DNA of 64,000 bases. Origin: Alnus glutinosa (Eukaryota; Streptophyta; Magnoliopsida; Fagales; Betulaceae). Below, piece after piece: positions 11,501 through 24,148 of this stretch (the first letter of the stretch is position 1; the number at the start of each line of letters is the position of its first letter). A model generated the notes under the pieces. The model was not told the DNA's origin. It was given only the letters and a program-made list of their open reading frames with translations, and ran no database searches. The stretch is from NCBI RefSeq assembly GCF_958979055.1, contig NC_084888.1, positions 2,126,001 to 2,190,000 of the forward strand, written 5' to 3'. Position numbers and translations under genes: made by a program.

Positions 11501-11579
11501 CTGCTCGTTTGAAAAAAAAGAAAAAAAAAAAAGAGGAAAACAAAAAAGTACGAGATTCCCACTCCAAAACAGAACAGGG

Positions 11580-12067
11580 TTCTTCTTTGCTGTCCTTTTC
11601 CTTCTCCAACCTATACTCACACTTTCCCAAATACAAACACACGCATTTTCCTCCTTCCCAAATTGAACACCCCACCACTTGCCCGGCCCCCGGATTTGGA
11701 TTTCCCAGGGATTTGTCTTCTCCTCCCGATTCGTTCTCTCTTCCTCCACTCCACCAGGTATGCGAAATCAAACTCAAACCCTTTCGCCAAATTCCCTCAC
11801 AATTCTCACTTCTCTTCGCTTCCAAGCAAACTCTAATTCCACACTCTTTCAACCGTTCACGCTTAGCCTGCTTTCATTTCTTTCTTTCTTTCTCTATACA
11901 CAATAACCAGAAACTAGTCTATTTGAGGAACTCTTTGTTTCGCTTTTCAGTTTTGAGCTGAAGATAGTTAGGCTCAGAGCTTACGCTTCAGTTGATTGTA
12001 GTTTATTATTAGGGATTGGAATTTAAGGTCGGTGTTGAAATTAGGGTTTTAATTTAGTTTAGGAACA
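11580..12067 (+). promoter_or_regulatory. Probable 5'UTR of the XLG gene with a leader intron
   Basis: A C/T-rich leader-like stretch begins near 11580. A good donor (CCACCAG|GTATGCG, 11757/11758) and acceptor (CGCTTTTCAG|TTTTGAG, 11950/11951) would remove a ~193 bp intron before the ATG at 12068. This is inferred from splice consensus and composition; no transcript was available. Confidence 0.5.
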
Positions 12068-15000
12068 ATGTCTCCGCATCAAACACCGGACGCCGATGAT
12101 GGTGCCGAGTACTCGTTTGCCGTGGAATACAGTGGCCCACCGGTGAGTTACGATCTCCCCCGTGCCGTTCCGATCAACGTTGAACGGATTCCGGTGGCCA
12201 CGGTGGTCGGACAGGTCTCCTTGTCCGATAAACTGTCCTTGCCGGTTGTGCAACCGCTGTTAGCTCTCGATCCTCGGAGCAAAAAGTTCTCCAAAGAGCT
12301 AAAAACGTTGGGTCCTGAGTCTAATACAACGGTTTCTCCGACTTCGGTGATTGCGTTCGAACGGAGTAATGAGAGCGGTCGTGATTGCAAAGAGGTAGAG
12401 TTTGTTTCTGAAGCAACTGTGTCTCCGACTTCTGTGATTGCCTTTGAGGAGAGAGAGGTGGGCAATCATGGGTGTGTTATGTCGGGTGAGCTGAGTAGCT
12501 CATTTTCGAATGGGCATTATGGGTCCGGTGAATTGTCCGATGTGGCTAACAGCTCCAGGGCATTGGGGTTGTCATCTATTAGTCATGAGCGTTCCCAAGA
12601 GTTACTAGGGGGAGGTGGGAGCTCAAGCACGATAGAGTTTTCCGATAGTTTCGATAAGTCGCTAGGGAGCTCGATGGCGTTGAGGGTTTCAAATGGTGGG
12701 AAGGAGAGTTTAGACTCTAATAACGACTTGAATCAAGCGGATTGGGCGTCGAATGAGTCAGTATTGAGTGTGGATTACCCGTCATCTCGGGTTTCTTCTA
12801 TTAAGGCAGTGGATTGCAATAATGATTCGACTTATGATGTTAGACGGCAGCCTGTTGTAACTTTTCGTGATGTTGAGTCTGATGATGCTTTTGATGAGGA
12901 ATATACTCAGGATGATCCTGAGATTATACCTGCAAAGAGAGTGCCCCTAACGAAAGGGAAGAAGGGATCGTGTTACCGATGCTTGAAGGGAAACAGGTTC
13001 ACTGAAAAGGAGGTTTGCGTTGTTTGTGATGCAAAGTATTGTAGTAATTGTGTGCTTAGAGCTATGGGATCCATGCCCGAAGGTAGGAAATGTGTTACTT
13101 GCATTGGGTTCCCAATTGATGAGTCAAAACGAGGGAATTTGGGGAAGTGCTCTCGGATGCTTAAGCGTCTGCTTAATGACTTGGAGGTTCAACAGATAAT
13201 GAGGGCTGAGAAGTTGTGTGAAGTAAATCAGCTACCACCAGAGTATGTTTGTGTGAACGGGAAACCTCTTTCTCACGAGGAGCTGGTTACATTGCAGGCT
13301 TGCCCAAACCCACCAAAGAAGGTCAAACCAGGGAACTATTGGTATGACAAAGTATCTGGTCTTTGGGGAAAGGTGTGTGTGGTATCCTTACACATATTTT
13401 CTGTAACTTAAGTTTCTTGCATTGTTATGGAATGTGATCTTTCTATTTGAATTTAACAGGAAGGACAGAAGCCTTCAAAGATTATTAGTCCCCACCTGAA
13501 TGTCGGGGGTCCCATTAAGCCAGATGCTAGCAATGGAAACACTCAAGTTTTTATAAATGGTCGGGAGATTACTAAAGTTGAGCTTCGGATGTTACAGGTT
13601 GGAGTTTCTAGACATTCAGAAATCTTGTCGGAGCTGATTGACATACAGGGATATTTAAGATCATTTTGTTGAATGTTGCAGTTGGCAGGTGTTCAGTGTG
13701 CTGGTAACCCACACTTTTGGGTGAATGACGATGGGTCATACCAGGAAGAGGGACAGAAGAACACAAGAGGGTATGTTTGGGGCAAGGTATGGTTTGTGTG
13801 TGACTATGTGTTTCTGCCCTGTACGTGTTCTTTATCCAATTTACATTTCCTTGAAAACCCAAATTTTTATGTTACTTTTCAGGCTGGAACAAAACTTGTT
13901 TGTGCTCTCTTGTCACTGCCTGTTCCTTCTAAAGTTTCAAATTCTTGCGGAGAACAAGTAAGCAATCTGGTTAACAGAACTGTCCCTGACTACCTTGAGC
14001 AGAGAACACTTCAGAAGCTTCTCTTAGTTGGATACAATGGATCTGGGGCGAGTACTATATTTAAGCAGGTGATATGTTAGTGGTGTAATTAATTCCCTGA
14101 ACCTATGATGGTTACTACTTTATTTATGGGAAAATGATCAACTCTGACAGTATAAATGCCATATAGGGCAGGCATTTGTATCCCCTGCTGTTGGAAGACA
14201 TCCAATTGTTTAAGAAATAGATCTAAGTTTATCAAAGTAATCCAATTTTATCACATAGAATGGATATGAAGGATATTTTAGTGAGGGGTCTAAACATTTG
14301 AGAGTAATGCCGTTATATTTTCATTGTTGTTGTTGTTGTTGTTTCTGGATTTGATGTTATAATCAGATTTAGTTAGTGGATCCTATGGTAATCATACTAA
14401 ATTTTGGGAAACTTTTGGCTTTTGCTTAAAGTTAGCTTGTAATTATATACCGGTAAAGCATAGCTTGCAAGTTGTTAGATTATCATTCTTGAATATGTAT
14501 TCTAAAATTTTGAAGAACTTGGCTTCAAAGTAAAGGTTTTCGTAATTTATGTAGAAGTTTAGAATTGCACTTATTAGATACATTCAATTTGAAGAGTTCT
14601 GGAATTTGGAATTTTAGTGATTTCCAATTTGGCACTTTGATGCTTTATCCATTTTGGATGCATATGCTTGTTTCCTGATATGCCTCCACTGTGGTATAGC
14701 CCGATGGCATTCATCTTTATTAATAATGTACATACCTAAACATCTTCTGCTCCCTCTCTCTCTCTCTCTCTCTCTCAAGTAATAACACGTTGGTGGTTTG
14801 ATGTTCATATCATTAGGAGTGTGAATCAAAAGGAGTCACTTTTGTTTGGATTGTCCCAAGGCTAGAAATGAAGAGGTTTATGATAGATAGACTAGCAACA
14901 TAGACCTTAACTTTGCACTTTACGAACTTTAATCCTGAAAATGATGAACAGAAGATATAGCATTATATAAAGCTAAGTAATCGAAAAGGATTCATTTTAT

Positions 15001-18000
15001 TGAACCCAAACATTTGGGATTTAAGATCCGACTCCCCTTTCTTTAATTCTATAAAGGAATTAATGATGGCATAGGTTGCCAATGTGCTGTAGCTTAAAGG
15101 GCACCTCCTCCCCCATAAGAACAGATGGAGGGTGAGGTTGTGGATTACAGGCCCATTGAGTGCATGTGGGACTTTTAACAGAAAAATGCTGCCAAAAGTC
15201 TTGTTCTAATTCATCATGATTTTTTTCTAAAAGCTTATATTTGGTTTTTATATGCATGTTTCAGGCCAAGATTCTTTATAAAGACATCCCTTTTTCTGAC
15301 GAAGAGCTGGAAAATATTAAGTTGAAGATCCAGAGCAATGTATATGGCTATCTTGGAATACTCCTCGAGGGTCGTGAGCGTTTTGAAGAAGACAGTCTCG
15401 ATGAGTTGAAGAAAAAACATTCTTCTAGTATAATTGACCCCTCAGGTATGAGTTCAAATAAATTCTCACTTTCCCTTCATGCCTTTGGTTTGTGCATGCA
15501 TATATCATGGATATTACATGGTTTCTCCATTTGTGGGGTTAAGGACTTATAATGATGGTAAGTTTCTCTACTCCAAGTATTTTTCCTTCTTTCTTCCTTT
15601 TTCCCCATTTGTTAAAGATTTAGCTTTAAATGGAACAAGTTCTTCAAAATAGAAATCGATCTGGTACATATTGATCTCTTAGTAGATCTTCAGATTTAGA
15701 GGATGCTTCCTTATATTAGCATTCTCTTTCTTTATATAATACTTTGAACTTCATACAAGTTAAACATTTGACATTGAGCAGTAGCTTTTGTTTGGATCTA
15801 TGACTCTTGTATTAGTTGTACCCTAAAGCGAAAAAATATATATCGTTCTTCATATTCTAATTGCTTTTTTACTTATCATATATTTAAAAAGTCTGGTTGC
15901 TGGTGTGGTAAGTGGGTTTATGGAAAAAGCATCAAGTTTTAATTTTAATTAACAACTAATGGTGTATGATTTTATCTTTCATTTTTGTTTAGTACTAAAT
16001 TATATGTACCAGTACGGAGGACATTGATGATTGTTTATATGAGAACTTAAATGAACAATTTAGGATTGGGTGCATCTATGCTGCTTGACATCATGATTCG
16101 TACGTAAATATCTAAAAAGCTTGTTGGAATAAAACATGGGAGTGTTGATTTCAATATAAGGACTGAATTTGTTTATTCCGTAGTCAAGTTGGTTTAAGAA
16201 GTATATTAACTGGAAGACGGTCACTGATCTGCAAACGTGGGAGAAAATTAGATTCAGCGACCATATAAACTTCGATACATTGATTGTATAATGTACATGT
16301 TTGAAAGTTGTTTCTGGTTTACAACAGGGAACACTGATAACAATGATGGCCGAACTATTTATTCCATTGGCCCAAGGCTGAAAGCTTTCTCCGATTGGCT
16401 TCTCAAAACTATGGTGTCAGGCAATTTGGAAGCTATCTTTCCAGCCGCTACTCGTGAATATGCACCGTTGGTCGAGGAGTTATGGAATGATTCAGCCATT
16501 CAGGCCACATACATTCGGAGAAGTGAATTAGAAATGCTACCAACTATTGCTAGTTATTTCTTAGAGCGGGTAAGATGGTGCTGCATATTCCTCTGCTGGG
16601 CGAAATTTGTTAACTCATGAAAACTTTTGGTTAACAATTATGCTTCTCAGTCATAACTTGCTTTACAATTAAATATGGGAAGGTCTGTGGGTGAACTTTT
16701 GCTACTAGTTAAAGCGGATATCAGTTAGTAGAGAGTAGTTTACACTACACTTCATATAAGCATTAGCTTGAAAATCAGGTAATTGAAGGTTCACAAGATG
16801 TTTTCTAGAGTATATAACCTGTTTCTGAGCTAACTGGGATGAGACGATTGTTGCTTAAGTTCAGCTCATCTAGCAATATGGACTATCAAGTACTTTGTCC
16901 TGAGGCTAATTGAGCTTCTAATGTTTGAAGCTTAAATTGATATTAGTTACCCTATTATGAGCCTTCTGCCTAGCTGTCCAGCAATCTCAGTCAGGATCAT
17001 ACTTGAACTGATGCATTGTTCTTTGAGCAAAGTTGTCTTGTGTTCTTGTTTTCATGAAAACTATGAAAAGCTAATGGAATTTATTGTTGATGGTTTGCAT
17101 ATTATTTTGTCCATTTAGGCCGTTAATATATTGAGAACAGACTATGAGCCGTCAAATTTGGATATCCTATATGCTGAGGGTGTTACTTCATCGAATGGGC
17201 TTGCTTGTGTAGACTTCTCATTTTCCCAGTCAGCACCTGATGATGACATTGATGCTGCTGATCAGCAAGATTCTTTGCTTAGGTAGGTGGCAATGTTCAT
17301 TGCATATTGGTTGCATGTTTGTGGGTAGAATGCCTTAGTTCTTTGGTGCCTCGATGTTGGGAAACTGTGAGAATGACTGCTCCCCATTAATTTGAGTGCA
17401 TATCACTACATTATTAGATATCATTTAACCATGCAGTGCATATATAATATTTGATCCTTTCAAACTCATTCTGTTGTATGCAGTTTAAGGAAATTCTGGC
17501 CTTTCAATGCCCTAAGCAATGATAAAATTAACTGGTGTATATTAATCATTAATTATGAACTAGTCTTTGTTCTATTAGATAGTATCAACTCAGCAGATCA
17601 TCCTACTCTGGGTTCTTTAATTTGACCCATTGACTATTTGTTAGCCTACGCCTCAATGTCTATTTTCAGTTGGTGCTATTCACAGGTGCACGTGTAAAAT
17701 GATATATATTATCAACTACATGATCCCTTTAACTTCTACATAGAACAAAGGGGCAAAGATATGCCTTTTTACATTCAATCTTTTCTCTCCATGAATATTA
17801 CGTTTAGTTTATTTTCCCCCAAAATGATAATTATTGTTACGTCATCACTACATAGAGAGACCTCTACATAGAGAGACCTATTACTATGGCCATCTTGCTT
17901 TGGCACGTTAATAATGTTGGAAAAAAACCACTTCCGCGTGCCCTGAATTCTGTGTTATGTTGCTTAGGTTGCTCTTAATTTCAAACAAAATTTGAATTGG

Positions 18001-18642
18001 TGACTACTTTTCATTCCTTAACATTAATTGTGGTCGGTTCTCAGGTACCAGCTAATTAGAGTACATTCAAGAGGCTTAGGAGAAAACTGCAAGTGGTTAG
18101 AGATGTTTGAAGATGTTGGAATGGTCATCTTCTGTGTTGCCCTTAGTGATTATGACCAGTTTTCCATTGATGAGAATGGTTATATCGCTAACAAGATGAT
18201 GCAGAGCAGAAAATTGTTTGAAAATATTGTGACTCATCCAACATTTGAACAGATGGACTTCCTTTTGATACTAAACAAATTTGATCTATTTGAGGAAAAG
18301 ATAGAACGAGTACCATTGACCGAGTGTGACTGGTTTGATGATTTTCATCCAGTGATCAGCCGGCATCGCTCCAACAGCAACAGCAACAGCAACAATATCA
18401 ATAATAGCCCCTCGTTGGGCCAGTTGGCATTCCACTACATTGCAGTGAAGTTCAAGAGACTTTATTATTCTCTCACTGGGCAGAAGTTGTATGTTTCTCT
18501 GGTGAAGGGGTTGGAGCCTGATAGTGTTGATACATCTCTTAAATATGCAAGAGAGATTCTGAAGTGGGACGACGAGAGAGCCAATTTTAGCGTAAGTGAG
18601 TATTCGATTTACAGCACCGAGGCCAGCTCCTTCTCCCCTTGA
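12068..18642 (+). CDS. XLG1: Extra-large guanine nucleotide-binding protein (XLG1-like)
   Basis: Eight exons fit: 12068-13372, 13460-13597, 13682-13786, 13883-14068, 15265-15445, 16328-16569, 17119-17282 and 18045-18642. They encode 972 residues, somewhat longer than the ~850-890 of the Arabidopsis XLGs. The N-terminal ~290 residues are acidic/Ser-rich with a twice-used SPTSVIAFE phrase. Residues ~300-360 form the plant-specific Cys-rich module ([31 protein letters not shown]). The C-terminal half is a Gα-like domain: a degenerate P-loop ([13 protein letters not shown], ~res 566-578), [18 protein letters not shown] in place of the usual DVGGQ switch, and an intact NKFD base-recognition motif. 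XLGs pair with Gβγ and act in immunity, hormone and root signalling, at plasma membrane and nucleus. An AACAGC repeat near 18372 encodes a Ser-Asn run. Start and overall order match my memory of Arabidopsis XLG1. Confidence 0.93.
18372..18393 (+). repeat. Coding AACAGC microsatellite in XLG exon 8
   Basis: About three and a half units of AACAGC encode alternating Asn and Ser inside the Gα-like domain. They lie just after the conserved VISRHR stretch, in a surface loop of variable length in XLGs. Length variation would stay in frame. Confidence 0.7.
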
Positions 18643-19289
18643 TGTCCAGATCAGAGTAGGCTTGTAAATGTGTTCTCCTTCCTGTATGACATTTTTCTTG
18701 CCAGTGTACATATAATGGCAAGTAAATGGACAAGAGAAGTTTGCTTCCTTGCGCGAGCTATTGCTGCTTCCGTAGATTCGCTTGACCATTTTGGTACTGA
18801 GAATCTGAATCTCTTGCAGCAACAGTGCACATGTAGCTCATTGCTACACAAATTGCATGAAATGTTCGATTTATCATGTCATTAGGTGAAGCAATCATTT
18901 GATGTGTTTTTGTATGATGGATATGTAGCGGTGCCATCTTTGAACATGATTTGAAATATTCATTTGTAATAGAGAAGATGAAATGCGACAGGTATATGTA
19001 GCATTGTAGCAAACCCTATATGTGATCTTTTCTATAATATTATCATCTTTTATAGAAGCAATATTTCTTTTTTGGGAAAATTCCCAAAAAAAAAAAAACC
19101 TTACAAGCTAATAAAAGTAATTAGGAACGTATCCCTAATTTTCCCGTAAGAAATTACATTATTAGAAAGGAAGGATACTCTTAAATTTTCTCCAAAGAGA
19201 TTACATTGTTTAATTGAAACTATTTTATTCTTGCCAATCCGAACCGGTTGATAACAATATTAAAGCATACGTAGCAAGACTTGATTCAA
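18643..19289. other. Shared 3' flank between XLG and CYP82 copy A
   Basis: The two genes converge here. The first part is presumably the XLG 3'UTR. A poly(A) run lies at about 19087-19099. No other feature is seen. Confidence 0.5.
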
Positions 19290-20989
19290 CTAAAGAAAGA
19301 GGCCAGAATCAAGACGTGGAGTGATGAGAACTTCAAGTGGGGATGCCTTCAAGTTTGTCAAACCAACACTCTCACTTAGATCCACATCTTCATTCGTTGG
19401 CTTAGCAACGTTGAAACCCTGTAAGAAGCTAGCGAGCGCCAAATTCACCATATTAAGAGCCATTGAGATCCCAGCGCAAGATCGCCTTCCTGAGCCAAAA
19501 GGAATGAGCTCAAAACTCTGACCCCTCAACTCTACGTCCTTATGGCTGGTAAAAAATCTCTCAGGCTTGAAATCGTCAGGGTTGGGCCACACACGCTCGT
19601 CTCGGTGAACCTTCCACACATTCACCATTATGCGTGTGTTGGCCGGAATGTGATACCCACCTGAGAGGGTGCAATCTTCCAGTAGAGAACGTATTACTAT
19701 TGGACTAGGTGGGTATAGGCGCAGTGTTTCCTTCACGATGGCTTGGAGATACACTAAATTTTTTATGTCGGACTCGTCGACACGTCTATCCCTGCCAACG
19801 ACTTTGTCCAGCTCCTCGTAAGCCTTTTTCAGTGTGTCGCTATGATTGAGTAGTAAAGACAGAGCCCATGTAAGAGTTATCATGGTCGTGTCACTTCCTC
19901 CTAAAACTAGATTCTGCCAAAAATAAAAAATGAAAAAAGTAAAGAAAAAATAGCTCATCAATACACAAAATAGCAGGACAAAAAGTGTTCAACTTAAGAA
20001 CTCACCAAGCTATAAAAGAAAAAAAGAAAGAAAAAATAAAAAAATCTTACCAAGCAAGTGGCCTTGGTTATGGTGTCGGCATCATAACTTGAAATCTTGG
20101 CATCCTTGATGGTGTTGAGCATGACGTCCATAAAATCTTGCCCTTCTTCTTTCTTCCCCTCCGTCAACCTCTTCTGTTTATGCTCCTCCAGCCACCCTCC
20201 AAGCAGAGAATCCACTTCTTTCGCAGCTCGCTTCATCCTTTTCTCATACCCATTCATATCTAACCAACCCATAAAAGGAAGTGCATCAGACAACACAAAC
20301 GCCCCAAACAGATCAAATATCTCCCTCACCACTTTTTGAGCGCGAAGTGCCGATTCTTCATCGACATCGGCATTAGTTCCAAAGTATCGCTTTCCTCCCA
20401 CCATTCTTATAGCAATATTAAGCGTCAAGTTCCCAAACCATTGCTTCATATCCACAACAGCTCCACTTTCTGGGCTGCCTTTGCCAACCCACAATTTGTA
20501 AAGTTCTTTCATCATACTTTCCAACTCCGAAGCTGGTTTGTGCTTGAGCTGGTCAAGCCGATGATTCGACAAGAGCTCAATTGTAGCTATCTTGCGCACC
20601 TCACGCCAGTATGACCCGTAAGGAGAAACGCCAAACATAGCATAGTCATAGCCCAACAACTTTGAGGCAGCCATGTTTGGTCTGGTTGATAAGACCTTAT
20701 CATGGACAGTGAAACACTCCTTGGCCATTTCCCAACTACTCAAGACCAGAGCTCTATGTGAACCCAGCCACAAAGTAAAGACTGGTCCGTACTTGTCAGC
20801 CATGGCGCCCAGTGTTTTGTGGGTCAGTTGCCGGCTACCCAGGAGGTGCATATGGCCGATAATAGGCAAAGCGCCACCAGCTTGAGGCGCATTGCAGGCC
20901 TTTTTCTTATTTGTAGTTCGCCTCTTGAAAAACGAGGCACAGACAAGCAGCGCAAGGAGGGTCAATAGGAATTGGAGAAGAGGCACCAT
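19290..20989 (-). CDS. Cytochrome P450, CYP82 family, copy A
   Basis: Two exons on the minus strand, 20989-20051 and 19913-19290, separated by a 137-bp GT-AG intron, encode 520 residues, the normal P450 length. An N-terminal membrane anchor is followed by a basic KRR/KKK stop and the proline-rich PQAGGALPIIGH hinge. The I-helix reads GGSDTT with the oxygen-handling Thr at 322. ETLR (375-378), FKPERF and the haem loop [10 protein letters not shown] (Cys 459) are all intact. CYP82 enzymes are ER-bound monooxygenases that hydroxylate or O-demethylate coumarins, flavones, alkaloids or terpenes. The sequence most resembles CYP82D47/CYP82C-type proteins, but subfamily and substrate cannot be fixed here. 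A TATA box lies at about 21064-21075. It is first of three head-to-tail copies. Confidence 0.93.
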
Positions 20990-21061
20990 TGGAGCTGACA
21001 GAGGCAGTAGCGCGCAGGATGGGATTTGAGTGATTTGTGGAGTGGAGATCCTCTTAGACCT

Positions 21062-21075
21062 TCATATATATATAG
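21062..21075 (-). promoter_or_regulatory. TATA box of CYP82 copy A
   Basis: The minus strand reads CTATATATATATGAA about 75-85 bp upstream of the ATG. The stretch between TATA and ATG is closely shared with copy B (GATGGGATTTGAGTGATTTG), which supports it as the real core promoter plus leader. Confidence 0.65.
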
Positions 21076-21376
21076 TTTTTCTCATGGTTGTCCTTTCTTT
21101 GGAACGTACGTAAATATTATCTCATTATTGTTGAGAAATGTTAGAAAAACAATGCACAGCGGAATCAAACATGCGCAAACAGAATGTGATGGGAGTTATT
21201 CCACAGGCCGGGAGCACCCACCATTATTAAATGCTACAAGAAAAATACATGCATGCAAGTGGATTGACCGTTTACTGGATTAGTTTGATCTGAAAATTAA
21301 ACGCCAAACTCTTTCGGACTATTATTCAAACTCTTTCGGGCTATTATTCAATTATTAATGTACTATTCAATTATTA

Positions 21377-21981
21377 ATGCTCCGTTTATTTCAGCGTAAA
21401 ATAATTTTTAAAAAATAATTTCGGCATTTTACGTTGTTTGATAAGGGCGAAAATAATGGTCAACGAAAATCATTTTCGGTTTGACCATAAAAGTTTCTTT
21501 AATTTTCGTAAAAATTGTTTTAAAATCGTAAATCGTTTTTCGAAATTAAACTATTCGTCCTTACACGCACGTTTGATATCCGATCGTCAGAATTTAGCAA
21601 TTATCGGTCGTCGGAATCGAGTCGGCGTCGGAGTCCGACAACATCCGGTCGCCGGTATCCTGCCGGAGCCGGAATCCGGTCACCGGCCGACCAAATTCCG
21701 GCCGACTCTGGCAGGATCCGGATATGACCTGATCCGGCGGGATCCGGAAGATTCCAGCCAGAATCTGGCCATTGGCCGGATTCCGGTCAATCTTTCTCAA
21801 CGGCGACTAGATGTTTCTGGATTTCGGCGACATTTGCCAAACTCTAATTTTTGCATTTCGTAATTTTTTCGTGCGAACCAAACACCGAAAAATATTTTCG
21901 AGAAAATCATTTTTTCTAAAAATGATTTCGTCGAAATAATTTTACGACGGAAATCATTTTACGTCGAAACAAACGGAGCAT
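21377..21981. mobile_element. TIR element with GC-rich CCGG-dense core
   Basis: The ends ATGCTCCGTTT and AAACGGAGCAT are perfect inverted repeats, and the match extends inward imperfectly through AAAATAATTTT/AAATCATTTT words. Length is about 605 bp. The centre (about 21600-21800) is unusually GC-rich, with repeated GATCCGG, GCCGG and TTCCGG words. A 141-codon open frame across it has no recognisable product. The target duplication is unclear, so the superfamily is not assigned. Confidence 0.7.
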
Positions 21982-22049
21982 AATTGTGTCAATATATCTC
22001 CTAAGTTTCATTGGAATTGATCGATTGAGATAGTAGCAGCCTAGCAATG

Positions 22050-22440
22050 TTTAATTAAAATGTAAAGTAAATAACGTAGTCAAAGTTTGAATACAGGACC
22101 TTTGGTTTTGATACCACGTTAAATCACTACTTATCCAAAAAACTTAAGCTGAGATAAATTTAATCATTTAATCAATACTTTAACATTTCTCCTGACGTGT
22201 GTGCTAAACTGATCATTTTTAATAGATGACACCCAATACGTAAAATATTTAATTGAAATAAGAGGTAAATGACAAAGTCAATGTTCGAATTTAAGACCTT
22301 TGGCTCTGATACCATGTAAGATCACATAATTTAAGAAAGAGATGAGAACAAGAAAGAAAAACACAGAGAATTAAGGTGGTTCGGTTTATGGCCTACATCC
22401 GCACGTCAAAACCTTTTATTGGTTACATATTTTGTTGATT
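22050..22440 (-). mobile_element. Fossil TRIM/Copia-like LTR pieces in tandem
   Basis: On the minus strand there are two tRNA-Met-type primer-binding sites (TGGTATCAGAGCC near 22304-22316 and a variant near 22107-22119). Between them lies a short LTR-like stretch that opens TGTTAAAGTATTGATTAA (ending on the plus strand near 22192). The order PBS-internal-LTR-PBS suggests tandem units sharing an LTR, known for TRIM elements. The copies are old and broken. Confidence 0.55.
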
Positions 22441-23005
22441 CATTTGACTATATACAAGACCTTATTTATAAAATAAAAAAAATAAAATAAAAAATTGATC
22501 ACTACACATACATCTCTTTCCTAGATTACGTGACTTTAAATACATAAGAAAACTAGATTACGTGACTTTACAGTAAATACATAAGAAAACATTATTGTTG
22601 AGAAATGTTAGAAAAACAATGCACAGCGGAATAAAATATATCCAAACAGAATGTGATGGCCAATGGGAGTTGTTCCACTTCCACGGGGGGCCGGGCACCC
22701 ACCATTATTGAATGGTCAAAAGGTATGCACGTGGAATATTGACCGTTTACTCAAGTATACAGTTTCGTTTTTGTCACCTTTTTCTTTGGAATTTCCCTAA
22801 GGCTCGTGGAATGACCGTGGAATGGCCCTTTGCTCAGAAAGTTCGCATGTAGAGGCCGAAAAATTTGAGGGAAGAGTGGAATTCGGAGGCGCATGGACAC
22901 GACCGTTTGTTCAAGAATTTTGATGTATTTTAATTCAGATTTCACCTGCTACGTGGAAAACTTTGAGCGAAGAAGAGAGCTTCTAGAGTGTGGAGACTTA
23001 GCTCT

Positions 23006-24135
23006 TTTGTTTTTTTTTTTGTGGATGAATGAAAACTTTAATTTATAACCAAACACAAGCAGCACAAACACTCCAGTAAAAACTGGAACAACATCCACCC
23101 AAAAAACAGGGAAAAACCCACATACATCTACATATCAGTAGCAAACCCCAACAAAACAACTCAAACAAAAACTGGAGAAACTACATCAAACCAGAATTGT
23201 CTTGGGGCAAATTCCAAACACGAATGAGAACTAAGTTCTTGGTAGAAAACTTGAAGGTGCCCTTTGCCATAATTCTCGACCGAATCCCCCATTTAACCTT
23301 TGCAACTATATCTTCCTCTGTTCTAGGAATGTTTTCATGAAGCAGGTCATTTCTCTGTTTCTAGATATGATATACAGTAGCTCCAAGACTCAGCTTGCAC
23401 AAGTTGGTTTTTAGACTTCTGCCATGTAAATCTTCAACACTCCACTTAACCACTTCTTCCCGAACCACACACGGAGTAAAGACCAAACAAGAAGTCATTG
23501 ACTCCCTCCACACTCGGCTGCTGAAACTGCACTGGAAAAAAAATATATGTTCTCTGCTTTCCTTCCTGCCTCTACAAAATAGACATAAGCTATCTCCTGC
23601 ATATCCCCATTTACACATCTTTTCTTTAGTAACAAGAGCATCTTTAAAGACTAACCAGAGAAGGCGTGAAATAGCCAATGAAAAAATACCACTTTCCACC
23701 AGTCCACAACAGGTTGCTTCTCTCTTAAAAGCTCTGAAGTTTCAAAACAAGAGTAAACCCCATTTCTGGAATTCCACATTGACAAATCTTCAATTCCAAT
23801 AACAACTTCTGGGAGTATACTTTAAATCTCAACTAAATTGTCAGATCTAACACAAGGCCAGAAGCAATCCCTATCACAGATGATAGATGAAAGTTTTGCT
23901 CCTATATAGCTACCTGCAGCATAGATAGCTCTAAATCCATACATATCAAGGAGACAACCAGCAGGATGCCAATAATTATCATACCACATGAAAATCTGAC
24001 TTCCATCTCCAACTTTCAATCCGATAAAACCCTTCGCCACATCACGAAGCTTTAGAATTTTCTTCCAAGTCCAAGAGAAAGATTGAGGGATAGACACTTG
24101 CCAAAAGCTCTTTCCGTTCAACCAATTTACTTACA
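23006..24135 (-). mobile_element. 5'-truncated L1-type LINE (ORF2 C-terminus and 3'UTR)
   Basis: Poly(T) at about 23009-23020 marks the tail of a minus-strand insertion. The frame at 23361-23699 carries the zinc-binding reverse-transcriptase tail domain (CKWGYAGDSLCLFCRGRKES, then REHIFFFQC). The frame at 23822-24121 carries the segment just before it (GDGSQIFMWYDNYWH). The two frames are not continuous, so the copy is broken. The 3' tail is related to the LINE at 6.07 kb. The upstream end meets a CACTA terminus. Confidence 0.88.
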
Positions 24136-24148
24136 CCCAAGCCACCCA

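Larger units (their letters stand above)
21125..22755. repeat. Direct repeat of a ~160 bp CYP82 upstream segment
   Basis: About 21125-21280 and 22590-22755 share long phrases, including TTGAGAAATGTTAGAAAAAC, ACAGAATGTGATGG, CACCCACCATTATT and GACCGTTTAC. The intervening 1.3 kb holds the TIR element at 21377-21981 and TRIM pieces. The outer copy looks like part of a duplicated CYP82 upstream region left without its gene. Confidence 0.75.

Noticed and set aside
11413-11961. 182-codon plus-strand open frame before the XLG gene
   Set aside because: It spans a poly(A) run and the C/T-rich leader, has low-complexity Ser/Phe/Lys composition, and overlaps a good leader intron. It is treated as 5'UTR.
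21438-21863. 141-codon frame inside the TIR element
   Set aside because: It crosses arms and GC-rich core of a foldback element. The product is repetitive Arg/Pro-rich sequence without a domain.
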